A DNA stretch of 64,000 bases from the NCBI RefSeq assembly GCF_027925305.1, contig NZ_BSDR01000001.1, forward strand, positions 1 through 64,000, in the 5' to 3' direction. Source of the stretch: Desulforhabdus amnigena (GTDB taxonomy: Bacteria > Desulfobacterota > Syntrophobacteria > Syntrophobacterales > Syntrophobacteraceae). The first letter of the stretch is position 1. Each line of letters opens with the position of its first letter. The notes below the pieces were generated by a model. The model made no database searches. It saw only the letters and a list, made by a program, of their open reading frames with translations, and was not told the origin of the DNA. The position numbers and the translations under genes were made by a program. Below are positions 1 through 8,521 of the stretch, piece after piece.

Positions 1-558
1 CCCTATTTCCGCAAACGGTTTTCCCGCTGGATAGGCAATGAGCGCATCAGCCAGGAAATCTACTTCATGCCCTTTGCTCAGATCCTGGTTGCAGCTTTGG
101 CGAGCATGCCTCTCGTTCTGGCCATCGACGGGAGTGCTGTCGGCATGGGATGCACAGCCCTGGTCATTGGCATTGTCTACAAAAAGAGACTGTTTCCCCT
201 GGCGTGGATCGTCAGAGAAGGTAAGAAGGGGCATTTCCCTGAAGAAATCCATCTTGAACTTCTCGATCGTGTTCACTCCATCCTTCCCGCCGAGGCTCAA
301 ATCATCCTGGTAGGGGACGGGGAATTTGATGGTGTTGACTACCAAAAGACTGTCAACCAATGGGGCTGGCAGTATGTATCACGTACAGCTTCAACCATCA
401 TGCTCAGCACGGAGGATCACGAGTTCTCCTTTGAGGACATGGCCTGCAACCTCCAGGCGGGAGAAACGCTCGTTGCTCCCCAAGTCTCTTTTTCCAGGGA
501 GGAATATGGCCCTGTTACGGCCATCGCCTGGTGGGTGTTGTCTTGCAGAATGTCCTGA
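1..558 (+). pseudogene. Truncated IS4-like DDE transposase (5' end off window)
   Basis: The frame is open from the first base of the window, so the 5' end lies outside. The readable part carries two acidic DDE-type motifs, LAIDGS (about residue 42) and LVGDGEFDG (about residue 105), in the order expected for IS4-like transposases. The third catalytic residue, a glutamate further downstream, is absent. The protein reads like a transposase up to about base 535 (AIAWW) and then ends within nine residues, so the gene is cut there, most simply by the left edge of the next insertion element. It cannot encode an active transposase. The exact IS family is inferred from motif layout only. Confidence 0.7.
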
Positions 559-698
559 CCCCAAGATAGTGGTTTCGTTCACGATGTCTTGACTGAAAGC
601 GCGAACTGGTCAATTTATATGGACGGTTTGATGCAAGCGGATCGAGTGGATGGTGTAGGGGAAAAGAGTGCGGCAATCACTCCTTACCCCCGAACAAA

Positions 699-1172
699 GT
701 GGGTTCCCCCCCAACACAGAGCATTCCATTGATACTGTTCGTAAGCGTTGCAATCAAGAGTCTCGTTGAGCTCGGGCGTCGGTATGAGTGGCCCAAGGAC
801 CTGGTATGCCCCGAGTGTGGCTCTCGCCTGTGGGGCCATGGCTTCGTACAGGCCTGGTTTGATGGATGCCCGCAGGCGGTCCGGCTTGCCCGGTACCGCT
901 GCAGCCAATGTCGCAAGGTGTTCCGAGCCCGCCCGGTCGGCTACTGGAGCCGATTCCAGGCTTCCATTTCAGACATCCGTGAGAGCCTTTCCCATCGTTT
1001 GAGTCACCTCCGATGGCCATCCGGCCGTTCCCCTTCCCGTCAGCGCCATTGGCTGAGCGGCCTAAAAAAGCAGATCCTCGCCCGATGGGGTGCCGGCTGG
1101 GCGGGAAATTTTCTGGAAGCCTTCGATCAGTTATGCCGGGAGGGTATTCCCGCCGTGAGCCGGTCGATTTAA
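699..1172 (+). CDS. Zinc-ribbon protein of the insertion element
   Basis: The protein has two CxxC pairs, CPECGS (about residue 37) and CSQCRK (about residue 68), which should fold as a zinc ribbon like the small DNA-binding proteins or N-terminal domains of many IS transposases. A basic, Arg-rich C-terminal half follows. It sits just upstream of the DDE transposase in the same direction, with 112 bases between them, and probably belongs to the same element. The start is uncertain: the first start-like codon is a GTG at 699 without a clear ribosome binding site. It could be a DNA-binding accessory protein or a remnant of a larger transposase. Function is inferred from the ribbon and position only. 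Confidence 0.5.
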   Translation: MGSPPTQSIPLILFVSVAIKSLVELGRRYEWPKDLVCPECGSRLWGHGFVQAWFDGCPQAVRLARYRCSQCRKVFRARPVGYWSRFQASISDIRESLSHRLSHLRWPSGRSPSRQRHWLSGLKKQILARWGAGWAGNFLEAFDQLCREGIPAVSRSI

Positions 1173-1284
1173 TTCGGGCTCCCAGCCTCGATTGACACAC
1201 CCCACCGAAGCGTGCTTTTGCCTCCGGAGGCCCTTTCACGCTATTTCCTGGGAAAACCCAAAACACATAAAGAGGAGGTTTTCC

Positions 1285-2586
1285 ATGGATGAGCAGCAAC
1301 AAAAGGATGTGGCCGTATTCCGCTTTGGCGTCATCAGCGACTTTGTCACCCGAAACGCGATGGATCGTGGCGAGCAGGAGAGGCTCCTTACCGAAAAATG
1401 CGAACAGTCCTGGCAGATTCCCCACTCCAACCGCTCCCGCCTGGCCCGATCCACCATCCTCGGCTGGATCAAAGCCTATCGCCAGGGTGGCGGCAGACTC
1501 GAATCCCTTTACCCCGGCAGCCGAAACGACCGTGGGGTGAGCCGGATCATTGACGAGGAAACCGGGGGGCTCATCGCTCGACTGAGGGCCGGGATGCCCA
1601 AATGCTCCCTTCCCACATTGATCAAAGAGCTCGAGAAGCGAAAGCTCCTTCCCGCCGGTATGGTCTTGAGCGAAAGCACCCTCTACCGCTTTCTCAAACG
1701 CGAAGGGCTCCTCAAGGCGGCACCGCCCCCTGCCGTCGATCGCAGGAAATTTGAAGCCGAGCTCCCAAACGATCTGTGGCAAAGCGACGCCCTGCATGGC
1801 CCCCTGGTCATGGTGGGAGAGAAGCGGCGAAAGACCTACCTTTTTGCGTTCATTGACGACATGAGCCGTCTCGTTCCTCATGCCGCCTTCTTTTTAAACG
1901 AGAACCTCGACTCCTACCTGTGCGCACTCAGACGCGCTCTTCTCAAGCGTGGACTTCCCCGCAAGCTCTACGTGGACAATGGAGCCGCCTTCCGCTCCAG
2001 GCTCCTCCACGAGATCACGGCATCCCTTGGAATCGCCCTCGTCCACTCCAAACCCTACAAGCCCCAGGGACGCGGCAAAGTGGAGCGCTTCTTTCAAACC
2101 GTTAGAGCCCAGTTTCTTGCATCCGTTGAGGCAGACTCCCTCGAAGCTCTCAACGAGCAGTTCGACCAATGGGTCACGACCGTCTATCATCAGCGTCCTC
2201 ACGGGGGCACCGGAGAGCCTCCCCTGAAGCGATTTGCCGATCACATGGAATGCATCCGCCCCGCCCCTAAATACCTCGAGGACTACTTCAGGAAGCGCGC
2301 ACGAAGGAAAGTGGCAAACGATCGCACCGTATCGCTCAACGGTAGACTCTACGAGGCTTCTGTCGCCCTCATAGGATCCCAGGTCACCCTCCTCTACAAC
2401 GAGGACGATCCCACCCGGGTCGAAGTCCAGCTCGGGGGCCAATCCCACGGCTTTCTCACCCCCCTTGATCTCAACGTCAACTGCAGGGTGCGCCGCAACC
2501 ACTCGACCGGCCTCGTGATCGAAAACACCGGCAAACCGGCCATTTCTTCCGGCAGGCTTTCCTTCTCCAATCGGGAGGACCAGTAG
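1285..2586 (+). CDS. DDE transposase with Mu-type C-terminal domain
   Basis: A 433-residue transposase. An N-terminal helix-turn-helix region (SRLARSTILGWIKAYRQGG) binds DNA. The integrase core (about residues 150-320) shows the three DDE motifs: WQSDALHGP, YVDNGAAF and the glutamate in GRGKVERFF. A beta-rich C-terminal domain (from about residue 345, NGRLYEASVALIG) matches the Mu-transposase C-terminal barrel. The start at 1285 is chosen because AGGAGG sits seven bases upstream; a longer frame extends upstream to 1192. The gene is intact and ends directly against the ATPase start, a spacing typical of Mu/Tn7-like transposase-ATPase pairs. All catalytic residues are present, so this part may still be functional. 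Confidence 0.85.
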   Translation: MDEQQQKDVAVFRFGVISDFVTRNAMDRGEQERLLTEKCEQSWQIPHSNRSRLARSTILGWIKAYRQGGGRLESLYPGSRNDRGVSRIIDEETGGLIARLRAGMPKCSLPTLIKELEKRKLLPAGMVLSESTLYRFLKREGLLKAAPPPAVDRRKFEAELPNDLWQSDALHGPLVMVGEKRRKTYLFAFIDDMSRLVPHAAFFLNENLDSYLCALRRALLKRGLPRKLYVDNGAAFRSRLLHEITASLGIALVHSKPYKPQGRGKVERFFQTVRAQFLASVEADSLEALNEQFDQWVTTVYHQRPHGGTGEPPLKRFADHMECIRPAPKYLEDYFRKRARRKVANDRTVSLNGRLYEASVALIGSQVTLLYNEDDPTRVEVQLGGQSHGFLTPLDLNVNCRVRRNHSTGLVIENTGKPAISSGRLSFSNREDQ

Positions 2587-3305
2587 ATGAAGCCCTCCTA
2601 TCTCACTTTCTTCGGTTTCCTCCATGAGCCCTTTGGCGCAGACATCCGGATCGATCAGATCCTTCAAACCCCCGAAGTGCTCGCCGTCTCGGACCGGCTC
2701 GAATATACCGTACGCCTTGGCGCCATCGGCCTGGTTACAGGAGATGTCGGATCAGGCAAATCGACGGCCTTGAGATGGGCTCTGAGCCGCCTCCATCCTT
2801 CCGAGTACCGTCCCCTGTGGATCACCGCCTCATCAGACGCCAAATCCTCGAGCTTGCCTGCAACCGCAAACAAAGACCCGTGCTCGTCGTCGATGAAGCC
2901 TCTCTTCTAAGGATCGAAGTCTATGCCGAGCTCCATACCCTCACCCAGTTCGAGGGCGACTCCAAACCTTACCTGCCCATCATCCTGGCCGGCCAGAACA
3001 ATCTGGTCGATCTCCTGCTCTACCGGACTTCCGTCCCCCTGGCATCGAGAATCGTTTCCCGCTGCCACCTCCAGGGTATCACACGAGAGGACATGGACCG
3101 CTACCTCAACCACCATCTCAAAATCAGCGGAGTCTCCCAGCAGATCTTTGCCGATGCGGCCGTTACCGCCATCCAGCAAGGCTCGGGGGGATTGCTCAGA
3201 CGAGCCAGTCATCTCGCCCGGGGCGCCCTCATCGCTGCTGCACATGAAAAAAACCAGATCGTTTCGGCCGAGCACGTGCGCATCGCTTCAACCGAGCTCA
3301 TTTGA
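2587..3305 (+). pseudogene. ExeA/TniB/MuB-like AAA ATPase, internal deletion and frameshift
   Basis: The first frame (2587-2910) begins MKPSYLTFFGFLHEPF and contains the Walker A motif GDVGSGKS. The second frame (2775-3305) resumes at about base 2829 with LIRRQILELACNRKQRP and contains the Walker B motif PVLVVDEAS, followed by LAGQNNLVDLL and the sensor region. Between TASS and LIRRQ, related ATPases have about 25-30 more residues (family knowledge), so a deletion of roughly 80-90 bases that is not a multiple of three has removed them and shifted the frame. In Mu- and Tn7-like systems this ATPase activates the transposase and selects targets; here it is inactive unless complemented elsewhere. 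Confidence 0.8.
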
Positions 3306-3364
3306 TGTGAAAACCGGCAAGGCGTCTGCCCGGGGCGCCTTGCCCCCCCAAAGGAGCCTCTCCC

Positions 3365-4138
3365 ATGGAAAAGCTCTTTCAAAAGATGGCCTGATACTTC
3401 CTCAACCTTTGGCAACTCGGCGTCCTCGATCCACAAAAGGGACTGTGGACCGTAAAACCGGCTCTCGAGAAGATCGCCTACCTCAGATCCCAAAATGCCC
3501 GGGGCTGCCACATACTCATAAAGCCCCTCTGCATCGACCATTACCTCCTGGCCGACGACATTGACCGACAAACCCTTCTGCGACACCACTGCTTCCCCTC
3601 CGGACAGTGGAAACCCGCTCGAATGATCGTTGAGACCTCACCGGAAAACTTCCAGGTATGGGTTCACTCCAGCAGAGCATTGTCCCTGGAAGAAAAACGC
3701 ATGTGGCTTGAAAGAATGCGAAGCGATCCGGCAGCACATCCCAAAAACCGCTGGGGGCGCTGTCCCGGCTTTCGCAACACCAAGGAAAAGCACCGCTCCC
3801 CTACGGGACGCTTTCCCCTTGCAAGGCTCATCTGGATCGACTGGGACTCGCAGGCCGACATCCCCCTGCTTGTCCCGGAATCAAAACCATCCCTCCTTTC
3901 CCATCCCTCCCGAAGGGGGTCTGTGTGCCATCCGGCTGATCCCTGCCGATACCATTTCAAAAAAGACAATGAGTCCACAACCGACTTTGCTTATGCACTC
4001 TCTCTGGCCAGAAGAGGCTTCTCGGACGATCAGATCCGGCAGCGCATTCTCTCGGAGAGAACCGACTGGAGCAATCATAAGGGGGAAAAAGAATCCAAGA
4101 CTACCTCGATCGCACCATCGGTCGTGTCAAACAGGTAG
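3365..4138 (+). pseudogene. RepB-type DNA primase-like protein, premature TGA at codon 10
   Basis: From an ATG at 3365 the frame reads MEKLFQKMA, then TGA (3392-3394), then continues open to 4138. The downstream sequence has hallmarks of the RepB/MobA-type primase domain: LLADDID (acidic metal site), MIVETSPENFQVWVHS, and RCPGFRNTKEKHRS, in the family order. The 171-residue frame from ATG 3623 could only give a fragment lacking the DDID site. Such primases normally act in plasmid replication, so one inside a transposase-ATPase operon is unusual. The TGA is probably TGG to TGA decay; no selenoprotein logic applies at this position. The C-terminus after about residue 240 is not recognisable. 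Confidence 0.65.
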
Positions 4139-4176
4139 TCAACAATTCCTGAGCCCGCTATTGAATGTCAAAATAG

Positions 4177-5043
4177 CCTGGTCGACTTTCCCTTCAATCC
4201 AGAATAATCAGAACCAAAAGGTCAGATCAATTTGAGAGGCAACACCGGGTCTCGGGCAAGCTCAAGCAGACGGTGCTCGCGTGCCTGGCTCCCCCGAAGG
4301 TACAGACCAAAGCACGCTTTATGAATGTGCACCGCCTTATCAGATGGGCAGACCAACTGCTCAGACTCTCTCCTGCCGGAGGTGCCCGGAAGGGCTCCAC
4401 CCTCTCAAAGCTGCGAGCTTGTCTGGACCGGCTGCCCTCATGCAGGGCTTTCATCAAGCGATTCCGAGACGATGCCGTACCACTGCTCGAGTGCCAGAGG
4501 ATTTTCAAGGCTCGAGGGCTAAGTCACTCCACGATAGCCCAGTGCGAGCCATTTATCCAGGCCATCGGCTCAAGCCCTGTTCGCCGTGAGTTCGTCGCCT
4601 ACCTGCAAAACCAACTCCAAATCGCTGCCAAGCTTGGTCTGGATCATATCGGTCTGCCAGTGACCTCCGATCCAATCGAGTCGCTTTTCGGACTGGGAAA
4701 GTTTCACGGCACGGGAGAGATCAAGGATGCCAATCGTATCGCCCTTCGCCTGCCCGCCCTGTGCGGCACTCCCACCCGGGCCGAAGCGGAGCAGGTGATC
4801 AAGATCAGCGTTGCCGAAGAGCAGCAGATCACTGGCCGCTTCACCTCTTTGGTCAAACAGAGACGAGAGGTGCTCCCACATCCTGACCGTCTCGAGAGCT
4901 TGAGCACAGAGCAGGCTGGGACTCACCTCGAACTCATTGCCAGTGCCAAAAACCGGGAAAATAACGGAAAAATACTACATATTCCAATATCTTACAAGGA
5001 AACCCATGGCCCACAGCTACAGTGTCAAACAGGGCATGGCTAG
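4177..5043 (+). pseudogene. Probable transposase C-terminal remnant, family not assigned
   Basis: The frame is open from 4177 without a sensible start (the first start-like codon is GTG at 4273), and coding-like sequence begins around QHRVSGKLKQTV, so the N-terminal part is missing. It has an SDPIESLFGLGKFHG stretch followed by a helical tail. A serine/acidic residue plus ESLFG motif close to the C-terminus resembles the last catalytic segment of some DDE transposases, and the neighbourhood is full of IS remnants. I cannot name the family. The last 30 residues read poorly, so the 3' end may also be truncated. Confidence 0.4.
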
Positions 5044-5453
5044 GCGCAAAATGCCCACACATGGGCCATTTTAGAATGGTAGGAGCATTGCTTCCCAGTG
5101 CCGGGGGTCAAAAACCAGTCAATGGGCGTTCGCCGATTTGGACGCCCTACCCTACGAAAAGCACTCAATGAGAAGCTTCAGACAGCAAAGGCTGATACGG
5201 GAATCATTTCTCATGAGGGGAGTATGGAGGGCACTTTTCAAAATGAGAACTGCTGCTTTGGTGTCAAACGGCCTGGTTGGTGCTGCAGATTAACAAAAGG
5301 TTGCTCTATCCGAGATGATTTACCAACCAGAGAACTTATCTTGAAAGTTATGGTTATGGAGATGGTTATCGCAGGCCATCCAGGCGAGGGGTCCAGATAT
5401 CCTCTGTGGCTTGGCGCGGGACATGGAAGATACATTCATTGAAGGAGATTAAC
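5044..5453. other. Intergenic stretch after the IS remnants
   Basis: No convincing gene is seen on either strand. The segment contains IS-like debris and ends in the leader of the SGNH-hydrolase gene, whose GAAGGAG ribosome binding site lies at 5441-5447. A short reading frame at 5098-5442 on the plus strand has no recognisable product. Confidence 0.5.
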
Positions 5454-6503
5454 ATGATACACAAAAAATGTTTAAAAAAAGACATGTTCTTGTGGTCTTT
5501 GGCGATTCTGGGGGCAGCCATGCTGACTTTGCTCTCCCCAGCTTCAGGACGTACCCAGGAAGCATTGTCGAAAGACGATCCCTCTCCGCCTGCGAAAACG
5601 GTAAAACTTATTTTCATTCACCATTCCTGTGGTCAAAACTGGCTCGACGATGCCAACGGCAGGTTGGGACTGGCACTGCGCCGCAACAATTATTTCGTCA
5701 GCGATACCAATTATGGCTGGGGGCCGCCTGACCAGGATGTAGGGGAAGGAAGTATCGGTGACCATACCGACATCGGCCACTGGTATAATTGGTTTGTGGG
5801 CCCTCATCGACTCGAATATCTCAACGCACTTTATGCCGAGACCGGCCAGTATTCCAGTTATTCCCGCCTTTCCAAGATTCCTCCGGGCAAGAACAAAATC
5901 ATCCTCTTCAAATCCTGTTTTCCCAACTCGAACCTTGGAGGCAATCCCAAAGACGCGCCTACCAAGGGGAAAAATCCCCTGAGGGGTCAGGATTGTGGAT
6001 CTTCCCATATGACCGTGGCAAACGCCAAGGGCATCTACAAAGACCTCCTCAAATACTTCGCTACACGCCAGGACAAGCTCTTCGTCGTCATCACCGCCCC
6101 GCCGTTGACAACCGACTCCACTACACCTTCACAGGCCGCCAATGCACGGGCGTTCAATCGCTGGCTGGTAGAGGAATGGCTGAAGAAGTATCGGCATAAA
6201 AATGTGGCCGTCTTTGATTTCTTCAATGTGCTCACCAGCAATGGCGGCAGTGCCGATTACAATGATTCCAAGTCCGCCAAAGGCAACCATCATCGCTGGT
6301 GGCAAGGCGCCTGCCAGTATCTGCAAACCGTCAAGAAAAATACTGCAGCTTATCCTTCCTGTGAGGGTGACAGCCACCCCAGCATTGCAGGAAATCGTAA
6401 GGCCACTACAGAATTTGTAAAAATGTTAAATGTTTATTACCATCGCTGGCAGGACAGTCTGACTGCTTCAAGACTTACTGAAATCCCCGCTGCCAGTCAG
6501 TAG
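5454..6503 (+). CDS. Exported SGNH/GDSL-like hydrolase
   Basis: A 349-residue protein with an N-terminal signal or anchor (MIHKKCLKKDMFLWSLAILG) and a probable cleavage region near PASGRTQEAL, so it is likely periplasmic or lipid-facing. The mature part opens with a beta strand and KLIFIHHSCGQNWL, where the nucleophile serine of SGNH enzymes is expected. Near the C-terminus it has EGDSHPS, matching the D-x-x-H catalytic pair of this superfamily. TAPP and FNRWLVEEW segments between them fit the alpha/beta fold. Start at 5454 is supported by GAAGGAG. It stands alone between IS remnants and palindromic repeats. The substrate cannot be inferred. Confidence 0.6.
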   Translation: MIHKKCLKKDMFLWSLAILGAAMLTLLSPASGRTQEALSKDDPSPPAKTVKLIFIHHSCGQNWLDDANGRLGLALRRNNYFVSDTNYGWGPPDQDVGEGSIGDHTDIGHWYNWFVGPHRLEYLNALYAETGQYSSYSRLSKIPPGKNKIILFKSCFPNSNLGGNPKDAPTKGKNPLRGQDCGSSHMTVANAKGIYKDLLKYFATRQDKLFVVITAPPLTTDSTTPSQAANARAFNRWLVEEWLKKYRHKNVAVFDFFNVLTSNGGSADYNDSKSAKGNHHRWWQGACQYLQTVKKNTAAYPSCEGDSHPSIAGNRKATTEFVKMLNVYYHRWQDSLTASRLTEIPAASQ

Positions 6504-6553
6504 GGAACCTGGCCTCATCTTCTCGGAGTAGAGCTCCGGGATCACTTGAAGTA

Positions 6554-6666
6554 AGAACCTATCCAGAAACCACCTGTGGACTTTGCGACACCCCCCTTGG
6601 TCCCCCCTTGAGGGGGAATTAAAGGGGGGGGGTCCGCTGCCGAGGTAGGTTTTTGGATAGGCTCTA
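6554..6666. repeat. MITE-like element with imperfect terminal inverted repeats
   Basis: The left end AGAACCTATCCAGAAACC (6554-6571) and right end GGTTTTTGGATAGGCTCT (6649-6666) are imperfect reverse complements. Inside is a second palindrome made of C-rich (CCCCCCTTGGTCCCCCCTTG) and G-rich (GAATTAAAGGGGGGGG) arms. It has no coding capacity. The structure fits a small non-autonomous mobile or intergenic repeat. Confidence 0.65.
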
Positions 6667-6773
6667 AGTACAGCTCCACGCAAATAAGCGATCAATTTCC
6701 AGCCCGTCATTTCCTCAAGCTTCAGGCGGGAATGACGAATGGGATTTTGTGCACCCATTTACCCGTGTATTTT

Positions 6774-6846
6774 GGTAGGAGCGGTATTCTGCCGCGACAA
6801 GGTTGTGCGGTTGCCGGTTCCTGTCACAGCCGGAAGTCGTTCCTAC
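6774..6846. repeat. REP-like imperfect palindrome
   Basis: GGTAGGAGCGGTATTCTGCC (6774-6793) is matched by the reverse complement of the segment ending GTCGTTCCTACA (6835-6846). The arm sequence GTAGGAGCGG is typical of bacterial extragenic palindromes. It lies just beyond the 3' end of pstB and could act as a transcript-end structure. Confidence 0.5.
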
Positions 6847-6887
6847 AAAAAAATGGCCGTTTATTTACAGTTTTCGGTACTGAGCCG

Positions 6888-7658
6888 TTAAAAAGCCTCT
6901 TCGATGAGTCGCCTGAACATGGTTTCATCTTGTAAGGCTTGCCTGTCCATCTCCTGGGCGATTCGCCCCTCCCGAAGAATAAAGAGCCTGTCTGCGAGCC
7001 GCTTCGCCTGGCCCAGGCTGTGTGAGACGGCCACTATGCAATAGTGTTTCTTGAGACGCAGGAGGAGTTGCTCGATTCTGTTCGCCGCTCTGAAATCCAG
7101 TGACGCAGTGGGCTCGTCCAAAAGGAGCGCCTGAGGTTGAAGCGCCAGGGTACGCGCAAGGCAGAGACGCTGCTGCTGTCCCCCCGAGAGAGTCGAAGCG
7201 TCGTCGCGAAGCCTCTCTTTGACCTCATCCCAAAGGGAAGCCTCCCGAAGGGCCCATTCCGTGTGCTCGGACAGAGCCTGCCCCCTTAGGCCAAGGGTCA
7301 CCTTCAGTGGCATAGTGATGTTCTTCTCAATGGAAAAGGGGAGGATCGCCGGAGTTTGAAAAACCATCCCCACCCGCCTCCTGAGCTCATTTGGTGAAAT
7401 GGAGCCCGCATAAATATCCCCGCTCATTCCGTCGAAACGAACCCGAATCGTCCCCTTCGTGCAGCAGTCCGGGGAGCATTCGTTGAGACGGTTGATGGCC
7501 CTCAGGAGGGTTGATTTTCCGGAACCGGAATGTCCTACGATGATTATAAGTTCGCCGGGAAAAACAGAAAGGCTCACATCTTTCAGCACGACTTTCGCCG
7601 CAAAATGAACGGAGAGGCGTTCGATGGCGATAACAGGTTCCACTATTTTTTCTTCCAT
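6888..7658 (-). CDS. pstB: Phosphate ABC transporter ATP-binding protein PstB
   Basis: A 256-residue ABC ATPase that energises phosphate uptake at the inner membrane. Visible motifs are Walker A GHSGSGKST (about residue 42), Q-loop in GMVFQTPAILPF, signature LSGGQQQR, Walker B LLLDEPTASLD and the switch histidine in AVSHS. Length and the PNELRRRVGMVFQ stretch fit PstB and close phosphate/tungstate-type ATPases. Its start overlaps the end of pstA by 16 bases, so it is the last gene of a pstSCAB operon. No phoU follows; the downstream side holds only repeats. Confidence 0.88.
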   Translation of the reverse strand: MEEKIVEPVIAIERLSVHFAAKVVLKDVSLSVFPGELIIIVGHSGSGKSTLLRAINRLNECSPDCCTKGTIRVRFDGMSGDIYAGSISPNELRRRVGMVFQTPAILPFSIEKNITMPLKVTLGLRGQALSEHTEWALREASLWDEVKERLRDDASTLSGGQQQRLCLARTLALQPQALLLDEPTASLDFRAANRIEQLLLRLKKHYCIVAVSHSLGQAKRLADRLFILREGRIAQEMDRQALQDETMFRRLIEEAF

Positions 7659-8521
7659 CGCTTTTCAGCACTTCTTTGCACAAACACAGCAGTGAGGAAC
7701 AAAACTCCAGTCAAGGTCAGGAGAACAAGGGCGGTTCCAAATGCCTGTTCCAGTTCGAGTGGAGTCTTATGTTCCGCCGCAAGGTAATAGATTCGAAATG
7801 GCAGCGCCTCGAACTTGCCCCACAGGCTTTGAGGCACACCTGCTTGCGCGACGACGCCCGTTAGAAGGATGACCGCCGTGTCCTCAGAGGCCCGTCCAAT
7901 GGAGAGGATAACACCGCTCAAAATCCCCCGGCTTGCCAGAGGCAGCAATACATGGCGAATGCTTTGCGACTTTGTAAGTCCCATTGCTGGCCCGAGCACG
8001 CGAAGGTGTTCCGGTACGGCATCCAATGAGGTTTCCGTAGTTCGAATCACGTAAGGCAAGACGAGGAGGGCAATGCACAGGCTTGCGAGAAAAAGGCACG
8101 TTCCAGCTTCCGGAAAAATGGTTTTCCTCAAAAACAAAATGAGGGTAAACCCGAAAAGACCCATAACAATGGATGGAGTTCCTGAGAGAAGATCTATGGC
8201 AAAACCCAGAAAGACTCGAAGGCGCTTCGGCGCATATCCGGAAAGATAGACCCCGCTTGCGATTCCAACAGGGATCGATAAAAGTGATGAAAGGGCCACC
8301 AGTGAAAAGGTTCCGGCAACAGCGGGCCAGATTCCATCAAATACCGGTTTTCGCCCCGTAATGGCGTCAAACCAGGGTGTTTCGCCGAAAAACAGGCTGG
8401 CATTGATGCTTCCGATTCCCCGAAGCAGCAGAAAAACGACGAGGATCGCTACAGTCAGCAGGATTCCCGTCCCTGAAAGCCAGGCAAGACAAGTGAAGAA
8501 CCAATCGGATCTTTTAGGCAT
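7643..8521 (-). CDS. pstA: Phosphate ABC transporter permease PstA
   Basis: A 292-residue inner-membrane permease with about six hydrophobic segments. The first is at residues 10-32 and the binding-protein-dependent transport (EAA-like) loop is visible as LDAVPEHLRVLGPAMGLTK. It pairs with PstC to form the phosphate channel. It overlaps pstC by 8 bases at its 5' end and pstB by 16 bases at its 3' end, so translational coupling is likely. Position and sequence both fit PstA rather than another permease. Confidence 0.88.
   Translation of the reverse strand: MPKRSDWFFTCLAWLSGTGILLTVAILVVFLLLRGIGSINASLFFGETPWFDAITGRKPVFDGIWPAVAGTFSLVALSSLLSIPVGIASGVYLSGYAPKRLRVFLGFAIDLLSGTPSIVMGLFGFTLILFLRKTIFPEAGTCLFLASLCIALLVLPYVIRTTETSLDAVPEHLRVLGPAMGLTKSQSIRHVLLPLASRGILSGVILSIGRASEDTAVILLTGVVAQAGVPQSLWGKFEALPFRIYYLAAEHKTPLELEQAFGTALVLLTLTGVLFLTAVFVQRSAEKRWKKK

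Larger units (their letters stand above)
535..4240 (+). mobile_element. Mu/IS481-like insertion element with primase gene, degenerate
   Basis: Four genes in one direction lie between the broken IS4-like transposase and a second transposase-like fragment: a zinc-ribbon protein, a DDE transposase with a Mu-type C-terminal domain, an ExeA/TniB/MuB-like ATPase, and a RepB-type primase. Edges are approximate. The left edge is set where the upstream transposase loses its frame (about 535), and the right edge where the downstream fragment becomes coding-like (4177-4240). TGTC-rich short repeats occur near both edges (TGTCTTG at 583, TGTCAAA at 4167), but I could not establish terminal inverted repeats or a target duplication. 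The ATPase and primase are both broken, so the element is probably no longer self-mobile. Confidence 0.55.

Noticed and set aside
754-1881. A 375-codon frame on the minus strand across the DDE transposase
   Set aside because: It lies over the transposase and zinc-ribbon genes, and its residue pattern shows no domain. It is a frame shadow from high GC.
3392-3394. Selenocysteine at the TGA in the primase gene
   Set aside because: The site is not a conserved cysteine in the family, the gene is in a decayed element and no SECIS-like hairpin was noted right after it.
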